55,839 bases of DNA from F2B08 sp046260445 (lineage in GTDB: Bacteria; Actinomycetota; Actinomycetes; Actinomycetales; Dermatophilaceae): contig JBHEPF010000085.1 of the NCBI GenBank assembly GCA_046260445.1, forward strand, positions 1-55,839, given 5' to 3'. Both the position numbers and the translations under genes were made by a program. Of the stretch, positions 1-7,926 are shown in pieces. The notes below the pieces were generated by a model. It did no database searches and was not told where the DNA came from. It saw only the letters and a list, made by a program, of their open reading frames with translations. How positions within the stretch are numbered: the stretch's first letter is position 1; each line of letters begins with the position of its first letter.

Positions 1-2
1 AG

Positions 3-1052
3 CCGGAGCTGCGTGAGATCGGCGGCATCGCGACCGCGACCGCCGGCGTCATTCTCCGCGAGCTGAGCGCGTTCAGTGCGCAGGGTGCCGACGTCTTCTT
101 CGGTCTGCCCGAGTTCGACAGCGACGACCTGATCCGGCAGGCGCCGGACGGTCGCGGGCTGCTCTCGATCCTCGAGCTGCCGGCCATCCAGGACAAGCCG
201 GAGCTCTTCTCGACCTTCCTCATGTGGCTGCTCGCCGACCTGTTCGCGACTCTGCCCGAGGAGGGCGACCTCGACAAGCCGAAGCTCGTGTTCTTCTTCG
301 ACGAGGCGCACCTCCTCTTCAACGGCGCGAGCAAGGAGTTCCTCACCTCGATCCAGCAGACCGTGCGGCTCATCCGCTCCAAGGGCGTCGGTGTCTTCTT
401 CGTCACCCAGTCGCCCAAAGACGTCCCCGGCGATGTTCTCGCCCAGCTCGGCAGCCGTGTCCAGCACGCTCTGCGCGCCTTCACCCCCGATGACCAGAAG
501 GCGCTGCGAGCCGCGGCGCGGACGTATCCCGACACGGACTACGACCTCGAGTCGCTCATGACGTCCCTCGGCACCGGCGAAGCGGTCATCACCGTCCTCT
601 CCGAGAGAGGTGCGCCGACTCCGGTGGCCTGGACGCGGATGCGCGCGCCGGAGTCCCTCATGGACCCGTCCCCCGACGCGGTGCTCGACGCAGCCGTCGA
701 GGACTCCTCACTCCGGGCGAAGTACTGGGAGGCCGTCGAGCGGGAGTCTGCCTTCGAGATGCTCACCGATCAGGAGGCGAAGCGGACCGCGGAGGAGGAG
801 CAGGCCCGTCTCGAGGCCGAGAACGCTCGAATCCGCGAGGCGGCGGCCACTCAGGCCGAGAAGGAGCGCCTCGCCGCGGAGAAGCAGGCCGCGAAGGACG
901 ACACAGCCGCCCAGCGCGCCGAGAAGGACGACCCCGGAGTCGTCGCGTCCGTTGTGAAGTCGACCGCGTTCCGGTCCATGCTGCGCTCGGCCGGGACCGT
1001 GATCGGCCGCGAGATCACTCGCTCGGTGTTCGGCAACTCACGCCGGCGCTGA
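3..1052 (+). CDS. HerA/DUF853-like ATPase, 5' end outside window
   Basis: The reading frame is open from the window edge, so the start and the Walker A region lie upstream. The visible part has a Walker B-like FFFDEAHLLF segment near position 295-325 and then VTQSPKDVPGDVLAQLG, both typical of the DUF853 (YjgR-like) HerA/FtsK-related ATPases. A long Glu/Ala/Arg-rich stretch (about 740-930) is predicted coiled coil, and the protein ends in a basic tail. Members are cytosolic P-loop ATPases with no settled role; a link to DNA processing is inferred from HerA homology only. The 3' end overlaps the convergent next gene by 15 bases. Confidence 0.85.
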   Translation, partial: PELREIGGIATATAGVILRELSAFSAQGADVFFGLPEFDSDDLIRQAPDGRGLLSILELPAIQDKPELFSTFLMWLLADLFATLPEEGDLDKPKLVFFFDEAHLLFNGASKEFLTSIQQTVRLIRSKGVGVFFVTQSPKDVPGDVLAQLGSRVQHALRAFTPDDQKALRAAARTYPDTDYDLESLMTSLGTGEAVITVLSERGAPTPVAWTRMRAPESLMDPSPDAVLDAAVEDSSLRAKYWEAVERESAFEMLTDQEAKRTAEEEQARLEAENARIREAAATQAEKERLAAEKQAAKDDTAAQRAEKDDPGVVASVVKSTAFRSMLRSAGTVIGREITRSVFGNSRRR

Positions 1053-1460
1053 GTAGCCTCCAGGGCCGCCGTCGAGAGAGAGCACGGCGCGGGCGTAGGC
1101 GCACTCGAGGTCGGAGTCGCTCACGGTCCGAGGGGCATCACCGACGGTGTAGCGCACCTCCCAGCGCCCCCCGGCTGGGTTGACCCAGAGCAGCCGGTCT
1201 CCGAGGAGCCTCCGCAGCTGGTCCTCGCGGGGTAACCAGAGCGCCTGGTCGAGGGTCACCGCGTCGAGAGCCCACTCGGTCGTGCCGTTGAAGCCGAGCA
1301 AGGACTGGCCGTCGAAGTGGTACACCTCGACGGTGAGGTCCGAGATCCAGAACACCTCATCGGTGAGCAGCTCGGCGTCGATGATGAAGCGGTCCCCGGC
1401 CTGAGGCTGCCAGAGCACCCCTGAGGTGGCGAGGTCGCGGGCGAGTTGGATCGTGAGCAC
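1038..1460 (-). CDS. Conserved actinobacterial protein, about 140 aa, function unknown
   Basis: A 140-aa soluble protein with a GTG start at 1460. It has a conserved core with GDRFIIDAELLTDEVFWISD, then FNGTTEWALD and LWLPREDQLRRLLG. Proteins of this type are often labelled pilus assembly CpaE in databases, but no ATPase or receiver motif is visible here, so I do not adopt that name. Its tail overlaps the upstream convergent gene by 15 bases, so the two transcripts run into each other. High GC in third codon positions and the conserved blocks support it as real; the function is unknown. Confidence 0.7.
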   Translation of the reverse strand: MLTIQLARDLATSGVLWQPQAGDRFIIDAELLTDEVFWISDLTVEVYHFDGQSLLGFNGTTEWALDAVTLDQALWLPREDQLRRLLGDRLLWVNPAGGRWEVRYTVGDAPRTVSDSDLECAYARAVLSLDGGPGGYSAPA

Positions 1461-1499
1461 GCACCCATCCTCGCACCGGGTGCGACCCGGTCACCCGGC

Positions 1500-3416
1500 T
1501 CAGTGCCTGGTGTTCCTGAGGGTGTCCGCCAGAAGGTCGAGAACCGAGGCGTCCTCGATGGTGCCGGGGATCGACGGGGTCTTGCCGTCGGCGATCTCGC
1601 GCATCGTCTTGCGGAGAATCTTGCCCGAGCGGGTCTTCGGCAGCGCCGGGACGATGTCGACCTGCCGCAGCGCTGCCACGGCGCCCACCTCGTCGCGCAC
1701 CCGCTGGACGAGCTCCTTGGCGATCCGCTCACCGTCCGCCTCGGCGTCGATGCCGCCCTTGAGGACCACCAGCCCACGCGGGATCTGGCCCTTGAAGTCG
1801 TCGGCCACACCGATGACCGCGCACTCGGCGACGGCCTGGTGTCCGGCCAGTGCGGCCTCGATCGAGCCCGTGGAGAGCCGGTGGCCGGCGACGTTGAGCA
1901 CATCGTCCGTGCGCCCCATGACGAAGAGATAGCCGTCCTCGTCCTTCAGTCCGCCGTCACCGGTGAGGTAGTAGCCGTCGAAGGCGGAGAGGTAGCCGGA
2001 GATGTAGCGCTCGTCGTCGTTCCACAGGGTCGGCAACGTGCCAGGAGGCATCGGGAGCTTGATGCAGATCGCGCCCTCATGCCCGGCCGGGACGGGTTGG
2101 CCCTGGTCGTCCAGAACCTGGACGTCGTAGCCCGGAACGGCCACCGACGGGGATCCCGCCTTGATCGGCATGGGCTCGAGCCCACGCAGGTTGGCGGCGA
2201 TCGGCCACCCGGTCTCGGTCTGCCACCAGTTGTCCACGACCGGGATGCCCAGCCGCTCGCTCGCCCACTCGTAGGTGTCGGGGTCGAGCCGCTCGCCGGC
2301 GAGGAAGAGCGTCTGCAGGGAGGACAGGTCGTGCTCCTTCATCAGCTCACCGGTTGCGTCCTCCTTCTTGATCGCCCGGTATGCGGTGGGCGCCGTGAAC
2401 ATGGCCCGCACCCCGTAGTCGCTGATGACCCGGAAGAAGGCGCCCGCGTCGGGGGTCCCGACCGGCTTGCCCTCGTAGAGGACGGTCGTCGCCCCGGTGA
2501 GCAGCGGCGCGTAGACGATGTAGGAGTGACCGACGACCCAGCCGACGTCGGACGCGGTGAACCAGACGTCACCGGCGTGGATGTCGTAGACGTTCTCGAG
2601 CGACCAGCGCAGCGCGACGGCGTGTCCGCCGTTGTCGCGCACGATGCCCTTGGGCCGGCCGGTGGTGCCGGAGGTGTAGAGGACATAGAGCGGGTCGGTC
2701 GCCGCGACCTCGACACAGTCGGTCGGCTGCGCCGCGTCGCTCGCCATGAGCTCGACCCAGTCGAGGTCACGCTCGCCCATCGACGCGAGGGCCTGCTCAC
2801 GCTGCAGGATGACGCAGTGCTCGGGCTTGTGGCTGCTGCGCTCGATTCCGGCGTCGAGGAAGGGCTTGTACTCGACGACGCGGCTCGGCTCGATCCCGCA
2901 CGAGGCGGAGACGATGACCTTGGGCTGCGCGTCCTCGATGCGGGCCGCGAGCTCGGCGGGCGCGAACCCGCCGAACACGACGGAGTGGATCGCGCCGAGC
3001 CGGGCGCAGGCGAGCATCGAGATGACGGCCTCGGGCACCATCGGCATGTAGATGACGACCCGGTCGCCCTTCTCCACGCCGAGACTCGCCAACGCGCCGG
3101 CGAAACGGCTCACCTGGTCGAGGAGCTCGGCATAGGTGAACTGCGTCTTCGTGTCGGTCACCGGGCTGTCATAGAACATGGCGACCCGGTCGCCGCGACC
3201 GTCCGCCACGTGGCGGTCGAGTGCGTTGAAACAGGTGTTGAGCGTGCCCCCGGTGAACCACCGGTAGAACGGTGGGTTGCTGTCGTCGAGGACGGTCGTC
3301 GGGGGAGTGATCCAGTCGATCGCCTTCGCCGCCTCGCCCCAGAAGCCGTCCGGGTCGCTGATCGACCGCTCGTATGCCGCTGCGTATGCTCCGTTGCCTA
3401 CGTTGTCATTGCCCAT
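1500..3416 (-). CDS. prpE: Propionyl-CoA synthetase (acyl-CoA synthetase, PrpE type)
   Basis: AMP-forming ligase making propionyl-CoA (or acetyl-CoA) from the free acid, ATP and CoA; cytosolic. Key motifs are YTSGTTGRPKGIVRDNGGHA (P-loop-like AMP-binding, residue about 247), WWQTETGWPI, YLTGDGG, MGRTDDVLNVAGHRLSTG and the C-terminal TRSGKILRKTMR near residue 600, whose Lys is the usual acetylation-controlled catalytic residue. At 638 aa it has the normal length for PrpE. I chose the ATG at 3416 because AAGGA lies 8 bases upstream; the frame is open further upstream but homology begins here. A PrpE rather than Acs call is inferred from the IVRDNGGHA block. Confidence 0.88.
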   Translation of the reverse strand: MGNDNVGNGAYAAAYERSISDPDGFWGEAAKAIDWITPPTTVLDDSNPPFYRWFTGGTLNTCFNALDRHVADGRGDRVAMFYDSPVTDTKTQFTYAELLDQVSRFAGALASLGVEKGDRVVIYMPMVPEAVISMLACARLGAIHSVVFGGFAPAELAARIEDAQPKVIVSASCGIEPSRVVEYKPFLDAGIERSSHKPEHCVILQREQALASMGERDLDWVELMASDAAQPTDCVEVAATDPLYVLYTSGTTGRPKGIVRDNGGHAVALRWSLENVYDIHAGDVWFTASDVGWVVGHSYIVYAPLLTGATTVLYEGKPVGTPDAGAFFRVISDYGVRAMFTAPTAYRAIKKEDATGELMKEHDLSSLQTLFLAGERLDPDTYEWASERLGIPVVDNWWQTETGWPIAANLRGLEPMPIKAGSPSVAVPGYDVQVLDDQGQPVPAGHEGAICIKLPMPPGTLPTLWNDDERYISGYLSAFDGYYLTGDGGLKDEDGYLFVMGRTDDVLNVAGHRLSTGSIEAALAGHQAVAECAVIGVADDFKGQIPRGLVVLKGGIDAEADGERIAKELVQRVRDEVGAVAALRQVDIVPALPKTRSGKILRKTMREIADGKTPSIPGTIEDASVLDLLADTLRNTRH

Positions 3417-3504
3417 ACGTCCCATCCTTGCGAGGACGGCGCCGCAGGTCCAGGGCAGGGGTCCCGTTCTCCGTGGGCGGTGTGTCGCGGGCGACGAGCG
3501 GCCC

Positions 3505-3550
3505 CCCACACGACAAAGCCCCGGTCGCAAGCTCCCGGGGCTGAGTCGTG
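3505..3550 (-). terminator. Hairpin terminator behind tRNA-Ser
   Basis: Directly downstream of the tRNA on the minus strand. The outer arms 3505-3512 and 3543-3550 (CACACGAC/GTCGTGTG) and inner arms 3515-3522 and 3533-3540 (AGCCCCGG/CCGGGGCT) form a near-continuous stem with a 10-base loop. On the transcribed strand the inner stem is followed by CTTTGTC, a weak T-tract. Confidence 0.7.
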
Positions 3551-3638
3551 TGGCGGAGGATGGGGGATTTGAACCCCCGAGGGTTTTATCCCAACACGAT
3601 TTCCAATCGTGCGCACTAGGCCACTATGCGAATCCTCC
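3551..3638 (-). tRNA. tRNA-Ser (anticodon GGA)
   Basis: On the minus strand the acceptor stem GGAGGAT (from 3638) pairs with ATCCTCC, followed by discriminator G and an encoded CCA (3551-3553). The anticodon arm reads CGATT-GGA-AATCG. A long variable arm typical of serine tRNAs precedes the T-arm GGGGGTTCAAATCCCCC. GGA decodes UCC and UCU. It stands alone between DUF3817 and prpE with its own terminator. Confidence 0.95.
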
Positions 3639-3678
3639 AACGCAGGAGGTTACCCGAGGCCGGCACGCCGACGAAATC

Positions 3679-4143
3679 TCAGCTGCGCTGAGCGGGCAGG
3701 GGCGGCCCGATCCACAGCAGCACCGCGGTTGCGGCGGCGACCGCGACGACGCCGGTGGCGACGGCCAGGACCGGCCGGGCGAGCGCCCACGCGAGGACGC
3801 GCTCCGGCAGCGTGCGGGGCGTCTCACCCGATGCACCGAGCCGCCAGTCGCCCTCGAGCCGGCCACTGCGCTCGAGGCGACGCTCGGCCCACACGGTGAG
3901 GAACGGCGGCACGGCGGCGGCGAGCGTCACCAGCGCCGTCCGCCACGGCCAGCTCTGGTTGACCCACACGGCGACGGTGACGAGCACATACCCCAGGAAG
4001 ACCACACCGTGCAGCAGCCCGAACACCCGGACTCCGAGATCGGTCGTCCCTGTCACGTGCTTGAGGAACATCCCGAGGAGGAGCAGCGCCCACGTGACCA
4101 TCTCGGCGGCTGCGAACCGGCTGAACAGGGAGCGCGGAGTCAT
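3679..4143 (-). CDS. DUF3817 family small membrane protein
   Basis: A 154-aa integral membrane protein. Hydrophobic segments lie near residues 11-28, 40-62, 68-85 and 130-148; a charged Arg/Glu stretch sits between the third and fourth. The block LHGVVFLGYVLVTVAV with the preceding FLKHVTG matches the DUF3817 (YdzA-like) family, whose biochemical role is unknown. The start ATG at 4143 is preceded by AGGA at 8 bases; a second in-frame ATG three codons upstream (4152) lacks such spacing. It is transcribed alone, between the SRP RNA and tRNA-Ser. Confidence 0.75.
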   Translation of the reverse strand: MTPRSLFSRFAAAEMVTWALLLLGMFLKHVTGTTDLGVRVFGLLHGVVFLGYVLVTVAVWVNQSWPWRTALVTLAAAVPPFLTVWAERRLERSGRLEGDWRLGASGETPRTLPERVLAWALARPVLAVATGVVAVAAATAVLLWIGPPLPAQRS

Positions 4144-4226
4144 GCGGTCCATCCTGAGCGAGTCGAACCGCCCGGTCCAAACCGGCGCGGATTCGCGGCC
4201 GTCCGTCGTCCCGCTTAGACTGACCG

Positions 4227-4317
4227 AGGCACCCCGCGTGGTGGTACCTCACCGAACTCCCCCAGGGCAGGAATGCAGCAAGGGCAGGTGGGCTCTTCCA
4301 GGTACGCGGGGTGTCCT
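4227..4317 (+). ncRNA. ffs: Signal recognition particle RNA, small bacterial type (4.5S-like)
   Basis: The 5' strand GGCACCCCGCGT (4228-4239) pairs with ACGCGGGGTGTCC (4304-4316) to close a long hairpin. The apical domain CCCAGGGCAGGAATGCAGCA with following AGGGCAGGTGGG carries the GGAA tetraloop and the asymmetric GCAGCA loop bound by Ffh, as in other actinobacterial small SRP RNAs. TTAGACT at 4215-4221 is a good -10 box for a start near 4227. The RNA works with Ffh in co-translational membrane targeting. It was found by eye, so the ends may be off by a few bases. Confidence 0.88.
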
Positions 4318-4345
4318 CGTCTCTCGGCGAGACCGGATCGCGCCC

Positions 4346-5137
4346 TCAGTGCGCGTGGGCCTCTTCGTGCTCTCCGCAGAGGCCTCCACAGCCATCGCCA
4401 CTGCAGGCCCCGGCGTCGGCGTCACTCGGCGCGCCGCACCCGCCGCCGCCGCAGCATCCCCCACCACAGCCGCCCTCGACCGGCTCGGGACGGTTGCCCT
4501 GGTCCTCCCACGCATACCGGAGTGCCTTGAGCATCGGCTCGACGCCCTGGGCCCCGGAGACGCCGTACTTCTGGTCGAGCACGAACGTGGGCACGGCGGT
4601 GATGCCGATCTGGGTCGCCAGGGCGAGATCGGTGCGGACCTCCTGGCCGAAGTCATCCGAGTCGAGCACCGAGCGCACCTCGCCGGCGTGCAGCCCGGCG
4701 TCGGTGCCCAGGCGCACGAGGGTCTCGAGGTCACCGATGGCGGCTCCCTCGGAGTACCAGCCGAGCATCAGGCGGTCCATGAGCTCCCGCTCGCGACCGA
4801 CCGACCGGGCGTAGTGGTGGAGGCGGTGCGCGGCATACGAGTTGCCGGCGGTGACCCGCTCCCACTGGAAGTCGAGACCGACCTCCGCGGCGGCCACTGC
4901 CATCTGGCGATGGGTCTCCTCCATCTGCTCCATGCTCACGCCGTACTTGTCGGCGACCCGCTGGACGTTCGAGCCCTCGGCGACATCCGGCGCGCTCCGG
5001 TCGAGCTGATAGCTGTGCCACACGACGTCGACGTCGTCGGCATGCTCGAACTCGGCCAGGGCCAGGTCGAGCTGGCGGCGGCCGAGGTGGCAGAAGGGGC
5101 AGAGGAAGTCGGACCAGACGTCGATGCGCACGTGCAC
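4346..5137 (-). CDS. FrnE/DsbA-like thioredoxin-fold oxidoreductase with Cys/His-rich tail
   Basis: Thioredoxin-fold protein of the DsbA/FrnE group. The redox motif CPFC lies at residues 15-18 within DVWSDFLCPFCHLGRRQLD, and the cis-Pro loop is ITAVPTFVLDQKYGVSGAQG near 180. It has no signal peptide, so it is probably cytosolic. The core ends at about residue 215. Beyond it a glycine-rich tail holds seven Cys (GGCGGGCCGGGGCG and more) and ends in HEEAHAH, a pattern that suggests metal binding (inference). A GTG at 5137 and a second GTG at 5131 are both possible starts; TACTCT seven bases before 5131 would suit a leaderless transcript from there. Confidence 0.85.
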   Translation of the reverse strand: MHVRIDVWSDFLCPFCHLGRRQLDLALAEFEHADDVDVVWHSYQLDRSAPDVAEGSNVQRVADKYGVSMEQMEETHRQMAVAAAEVGLDFQWERVTAGNSYAAHRLHHYARSVGRERELMDRLMLGWYSEGAAIGDLETLVRLGTDAGLHAGEVRSVLDSDDFGQEVRTDLALATQIGITAVPTFVLDQKYGVSGAQGVEPMLKALRYAWEDQGNRPEPVEGGCGGGCCGGGGCGAPSDADAGACSGDGCGGLCGEHEEAHAH

Positions 5138-5152
5138 CAGAGTAAGCGCCTG

Positions 5153-6535
5153 CTAGACCCGGTGCTCCATCGCGACCGCGTCCACCCGGCGGAACCCCCA
5201 CACCACGGCCGCCATTGCGACCATGACTGCAGGCAGGAGCGCCTCCTGGGGACTGAGCCGGGCGGCCGAGGCGGTGAGACCGCCGACGGCACCGGCGGCG
5301 ACGATGGCCTGGCGGGAGACCCAGACGAGCAACATGATCGGCCCGGCCTCGGGCAGGAAGACCGACAGCGGCGCGCTGCCACGGAACGCCGAGGCCGTCG
5401 CCGTGCCCAGGACGACCGCCACCATGAGGACCATCCACCCCACCGCCGGCAGGACGTATGCGCTGCTCGCCTCCCTCGTGAGCCCCACGGCAGCGGCGGT
5501 CAGCACAGCGGTTCCGCCGGAGAGGAGCAGGGGCACCGCGAGGTGTCCGAACGCCTCGGAACGGGTCGACAGCCCGAGCAGCGAGGGGGTGCCGGCGTTG
5601 TCGCCCTGGAGGCGCAAACCCTCGGCCGCGATGGAGAAGCCCAGGTGGAGGACGAGCCCACAGGCCACGGCCACCACGACGGGCACCGCCGGATACAGCA
5701 GCGCCCACGTGAGCCCACCGGCCCCGACCATGGTCACGAGGGCGGCGAGCACCCCCGACCCGGGCTGTCGCATCTGCCCGAGGAGGTCACGGCGCGGGAT
5801 GACCGTCCATGAACGACCGGGGCGCAGCCGCCGCGTCCGGCCTCGCGTCACCGGCGTCGCGACCTCGAGCCGGATGGCCCGCAGGTCGCCGAGGAGGACG
5901 GCGCCGCCCATCCGGGTGGCCCGGGCCGACTGGGCCCGCAGGTCCTCGAGCCGCAGTCGGCGCAGCGCCTCCCGCGGCCGCCAGACCGGGGGTACGGAGG
6001 CCGGTGCGCTGATCGAGACCTGGCCTGCGAGCCAGAGCAGGAGGTGCAGCCATCCGAGCGCCGTGGCGAGCACGGCACCGATGACGAGCCACCCCGGGTC
6101 GCCGACCGTGGCGAGCCAAGCGCCTCCGCCGACGACGGCGCCGAGCATCGCCGCACCGGTGACGAGACCCGCGAGGGCCACGAGCCACCAGCGCCTCAGC
6201 GTGATCGCCCGGTCGACCGGACCCGCGGCGACGAGGTCGATCCAGGGCAAGGGTGGCAGGACCGGCCCTCTCACCTTGCCCGTTCGCCAGGCGGCTGCGA
6301 GTCCGACGCCGACGACGACGGCGAGGACGATCGCTCCGCGCCACGAGGTCACCTGCTCCCGCAGCCAGCGCGGATCCTGGGTGAGGAAGAAGGCACGCGC
6401 CAGGGTCACGCCGTAGGTCACGAGGAGCAGCGCCGCGACATAGAGCGCGTACGCGACCTTGCGCAGCGTGTCGTCCCGGCCGGCGTCGACGACGAACTGG
6501 ACGTCGTCGACGATCGCCCGCTGGTTGCGGCTCAT
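5153..6535 (-). CDS. ABC transporter permease, DUF6297 type
   Basis: A 460-aa polytopic membrane protein with about ten hydrophobic segments in two blocks, separated near residues 190-240 by an Arg-rich cytoplasmic region (REALRRLRLEDLRAQSARATR). The layout matches DUF6297 permeases of actinobacteria. Its start overlaps the stop of the ATPase gene by 4 bases (6532-6535), so the pair is translationally coupled and together forms an ABC exporter or a membrane-acting ABC complex. The substrate cannot be read from the sequence. The short gap to the FrnE-like gene (15 bases) suggests all three are co-transcribed. Confidence 0.75.
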   Translation of the reverse strand: MSRNQRAIVDDVQFVVDAGRDDTLRKVAYALYVAALLLVTYGVTLARAFFLTQDPRWLREQVTSWRGAIVLAVVVGVGLAAAWRTGKVRGPVLPPLPWIDLVAAGPVDRAITLRRWWLVALAGLVTGAAMLGAVVGGGAWLATVGDPGWLVIGAVLATALGWLHLLLWLAGQVSISAPASVPPVWRPREALRRLRLEDLRAQSARATRMGGAVLLGDLRAIRLEVATPVTRGRTRRLRPGRSWTVIPRRDLLGQMRQPGSGVLAALVTMVGAGGLTWALLYPAVPVVVAVACGLVLHLGFSIAAEGLRLQGDNAGTPSLLGLSTRSEAFGHLAVPLLLSGGTAVLTAAAVGLTREASSAYVLPAVGWMVLMVAVVLGTATASAFRGSAPLSVFLPEAGPIMLLVWVSRQAIVAAGAVGGLTASAARLSPQEALLPAVMVAMAAVVWGFRRVDAVAMEHRV

Positions 6536-7197
6536 CCCTCAGTCGCGACGGGACCGGCGGCGGCCGGGTCGGCGGCCTCGAGGTCGATGACGACATCGGC
6601 CACCGCCTGGGTGAGCGCCGGATCGTGGGAGGCCATGACGACGGTCGTGCCGTCGTCGGCGCGCGAGGTGATGAGGTCGGCGAGCAGAGCGCGCTTGTCG
6701 GTGTCGAGGCGCTGCTCCGGCTCATCGAGGATGAGCAGCCGGCTCGGGCGGAAGAGCGTGAGGGCGAGCCGGAACAGCTGGCTCTGACCCGAGGACAGCT
6801 CGTGGGGGAACCGCGCCCGCAGGTGGCCGATCTCGAGGGCGGCGAGCCCGGCCTCGACGCGCTCCTCGCACGTGTCCGGGTCCCGGCCCCAGGAGGCGTC
6901 GACGAGGGTGAGGTGGTCGGCCAGGGTCAGGTCGCGGTATGCCGTGGGCGCCCCGATGAGGGCGGCCACCACCGCGCGGGTGCCGGCCCGACGCTCGTCC
7001 ACGGGCTCGCCGTCGATCGACGCGGAACCGCTCGTCGGCTCCAGGAGCCCGGCGAGGATGCGCAGCAGCGTCGTCTTGCCCGAGCCGTTGGGACCGCGGA
7101 CGACGGCGCACTGCCCGCTCTCGACCGCAAGGCTCACCGGGGCCAGCAGGGTCGTCGGGCCGAGGACCTTGCCGACCTGCTCAGCCGTGACGCGCAT
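6532..7197 (-). CDS. ABC transporter ATP-binding protein
   Basis: A compact 221-aa nucleotide-binding domain. Walker A is GPNGSGKTT (about residue 35), the signature is LSSGQSQ in place of LSGGQ (about 135), Walker B is RLLILDEPE (about 152) and the switch His is in MASHDP. The ABC signature with Ser-Ser and Ser-Gln is slightly unusual but functional forms are known. It is the first gene of a tight pair with the DUF6297 permease. Its ATP hydrolysis would drive the exporter on the cytosolic face; the substrate is unknown. Confidence 0.9.
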   Translation of the reverse strand: MRVTAEQVGKVLGPTTLLAPVSLAVESGQCAVVRGPNGSGKTTLLRILAGLLEPTSGSASIDGEPVDERRAGTRAVVAALIGAPTAYRDLTLADHLTLVDASWGRDPDTCEERVEAGLAALEIGHLRARFPHELSSGQSQLFRLALTLFRPSRLLILDEPEQRLDTDKRALLADLITSRADDGTTVVMASHDPALTQAVADVVIDLEAADPAAAGPVATEG

Positions 7198-7248
7198 GCC
7201 TCAAGACAACCACGGCGTCGGTGCCTCTGCCGCCAGGGCGGGCCCGCG

Positions 7249-7815
7249 TCAGGGGCAGGTGCCCTCGAAGCTCGCCTCGACGTTGCCGGCCCCCTCCTCG
7301 TCGACCATGGTCACCTGGCCGCTCAGGTTCTTGCCGTCGAGGGTGATGAACTCCTCGGCGGCGCCGTCGTTGGACAGGGCAACCGACGGGTTCTCGAAGT
7401 CCTCGATGTCGTTGATGCTGACGAAGTGGCCGAACTCGTCGATCGAGACGTAGAACTGCAGGCCGTCCTGGATCGACGAGAGGACGAACTCGGCTCCCTC
7501 CTGCCCGATCTCCTCCTCACCGAAGGCACAGAGGACACTGTCGAAGTCCCAGGTCTGGTCTCCGGCAGTCAGGGTGGCCGAGCCACCGCCTTCGGCGTCC
7601 TGCTGCGCCTCGAGGTCCTCCGTCATCCCCTCGACCATCTCCTCGAGGTCCTCGGTGCTGTCGGGGGCCGCGGTGCCGGCATCCACTGCGGTGGTCGGAT
7701 CCGCGTCAGCAACCCCGTCACCCCCATCGTTTCCACACGCCGTGAGGCCGAGTGCGAGTGCGGCGGCCATGGCTGGGGCGATGAGCCGGCGACGGGGTCG
7801 GGCGGCAAAGGACAT
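7249..7815 (-). CDS. Secreted lipoprotein, unknown function
   Basis: A 188-aa protein starting at the ATG 7815, five bases after a strong GGAGGT. The signal peptide has RPRRR, then a hydrophobic run and lipobox LTAC with Cys27 as the likely lipidation site. An acidic Asp/Glu/Gly/Thr-rich linker (about residues 28-80) leads to a globular domain of about 100 aa with two Cys (FDSVLCAFG and the final GTCP) that could form a disulfide. The architecture recalls the 19-kDa LpqH-type antigens, but I see no certain family. It is probably anchored on the outer face of the cell membrane. Confidence 0.75.
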   Translation of the reverse strand: MSFAARPRRRLIAPAMAAALALGLTACGNDGGDGVADADPTTAVDAGTAAPDSTEDLEEMVEGMTEDLEAQQDAEGGGSATLTAGDQTWDFDSVLCAFGEEEIGQEGAEFVLSSIQDGLQFYVSIDEFGHFVSINDIEDFENPSVALSNDGAAEEFITLDGKNLSGQVTMVDEEGAGNVEASFEGTCP

Positions 7816-7926
7816 CAGGCACCTCCGGAGTAGTTGGGGACGAGCGTAGTGGCGGCGGACCTGCCGGCGATAGGGTGCGCGACCACTGTTCACTCGGCGG
7901 CCGCCACAGTCTGTTTGACTCGTCCC

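Noticed and set aside
1038..1460. Naming the 140-aa protein CpaE pilus assembly protein
   Set aside because: That label is common for this family but no CpaE ATPase or receiver features are present.
1446..3572. 708-aa plus-strand frame opposite prpE
   Set aside because: It mirrors a well-supported gene on the other strand and is a product of high G+C codon use.
3400..3640. 80-aa minus-strand frame over the tRNA
   Set aside because: It covers tRNA-Ser and its terminator and is not protein-coding.
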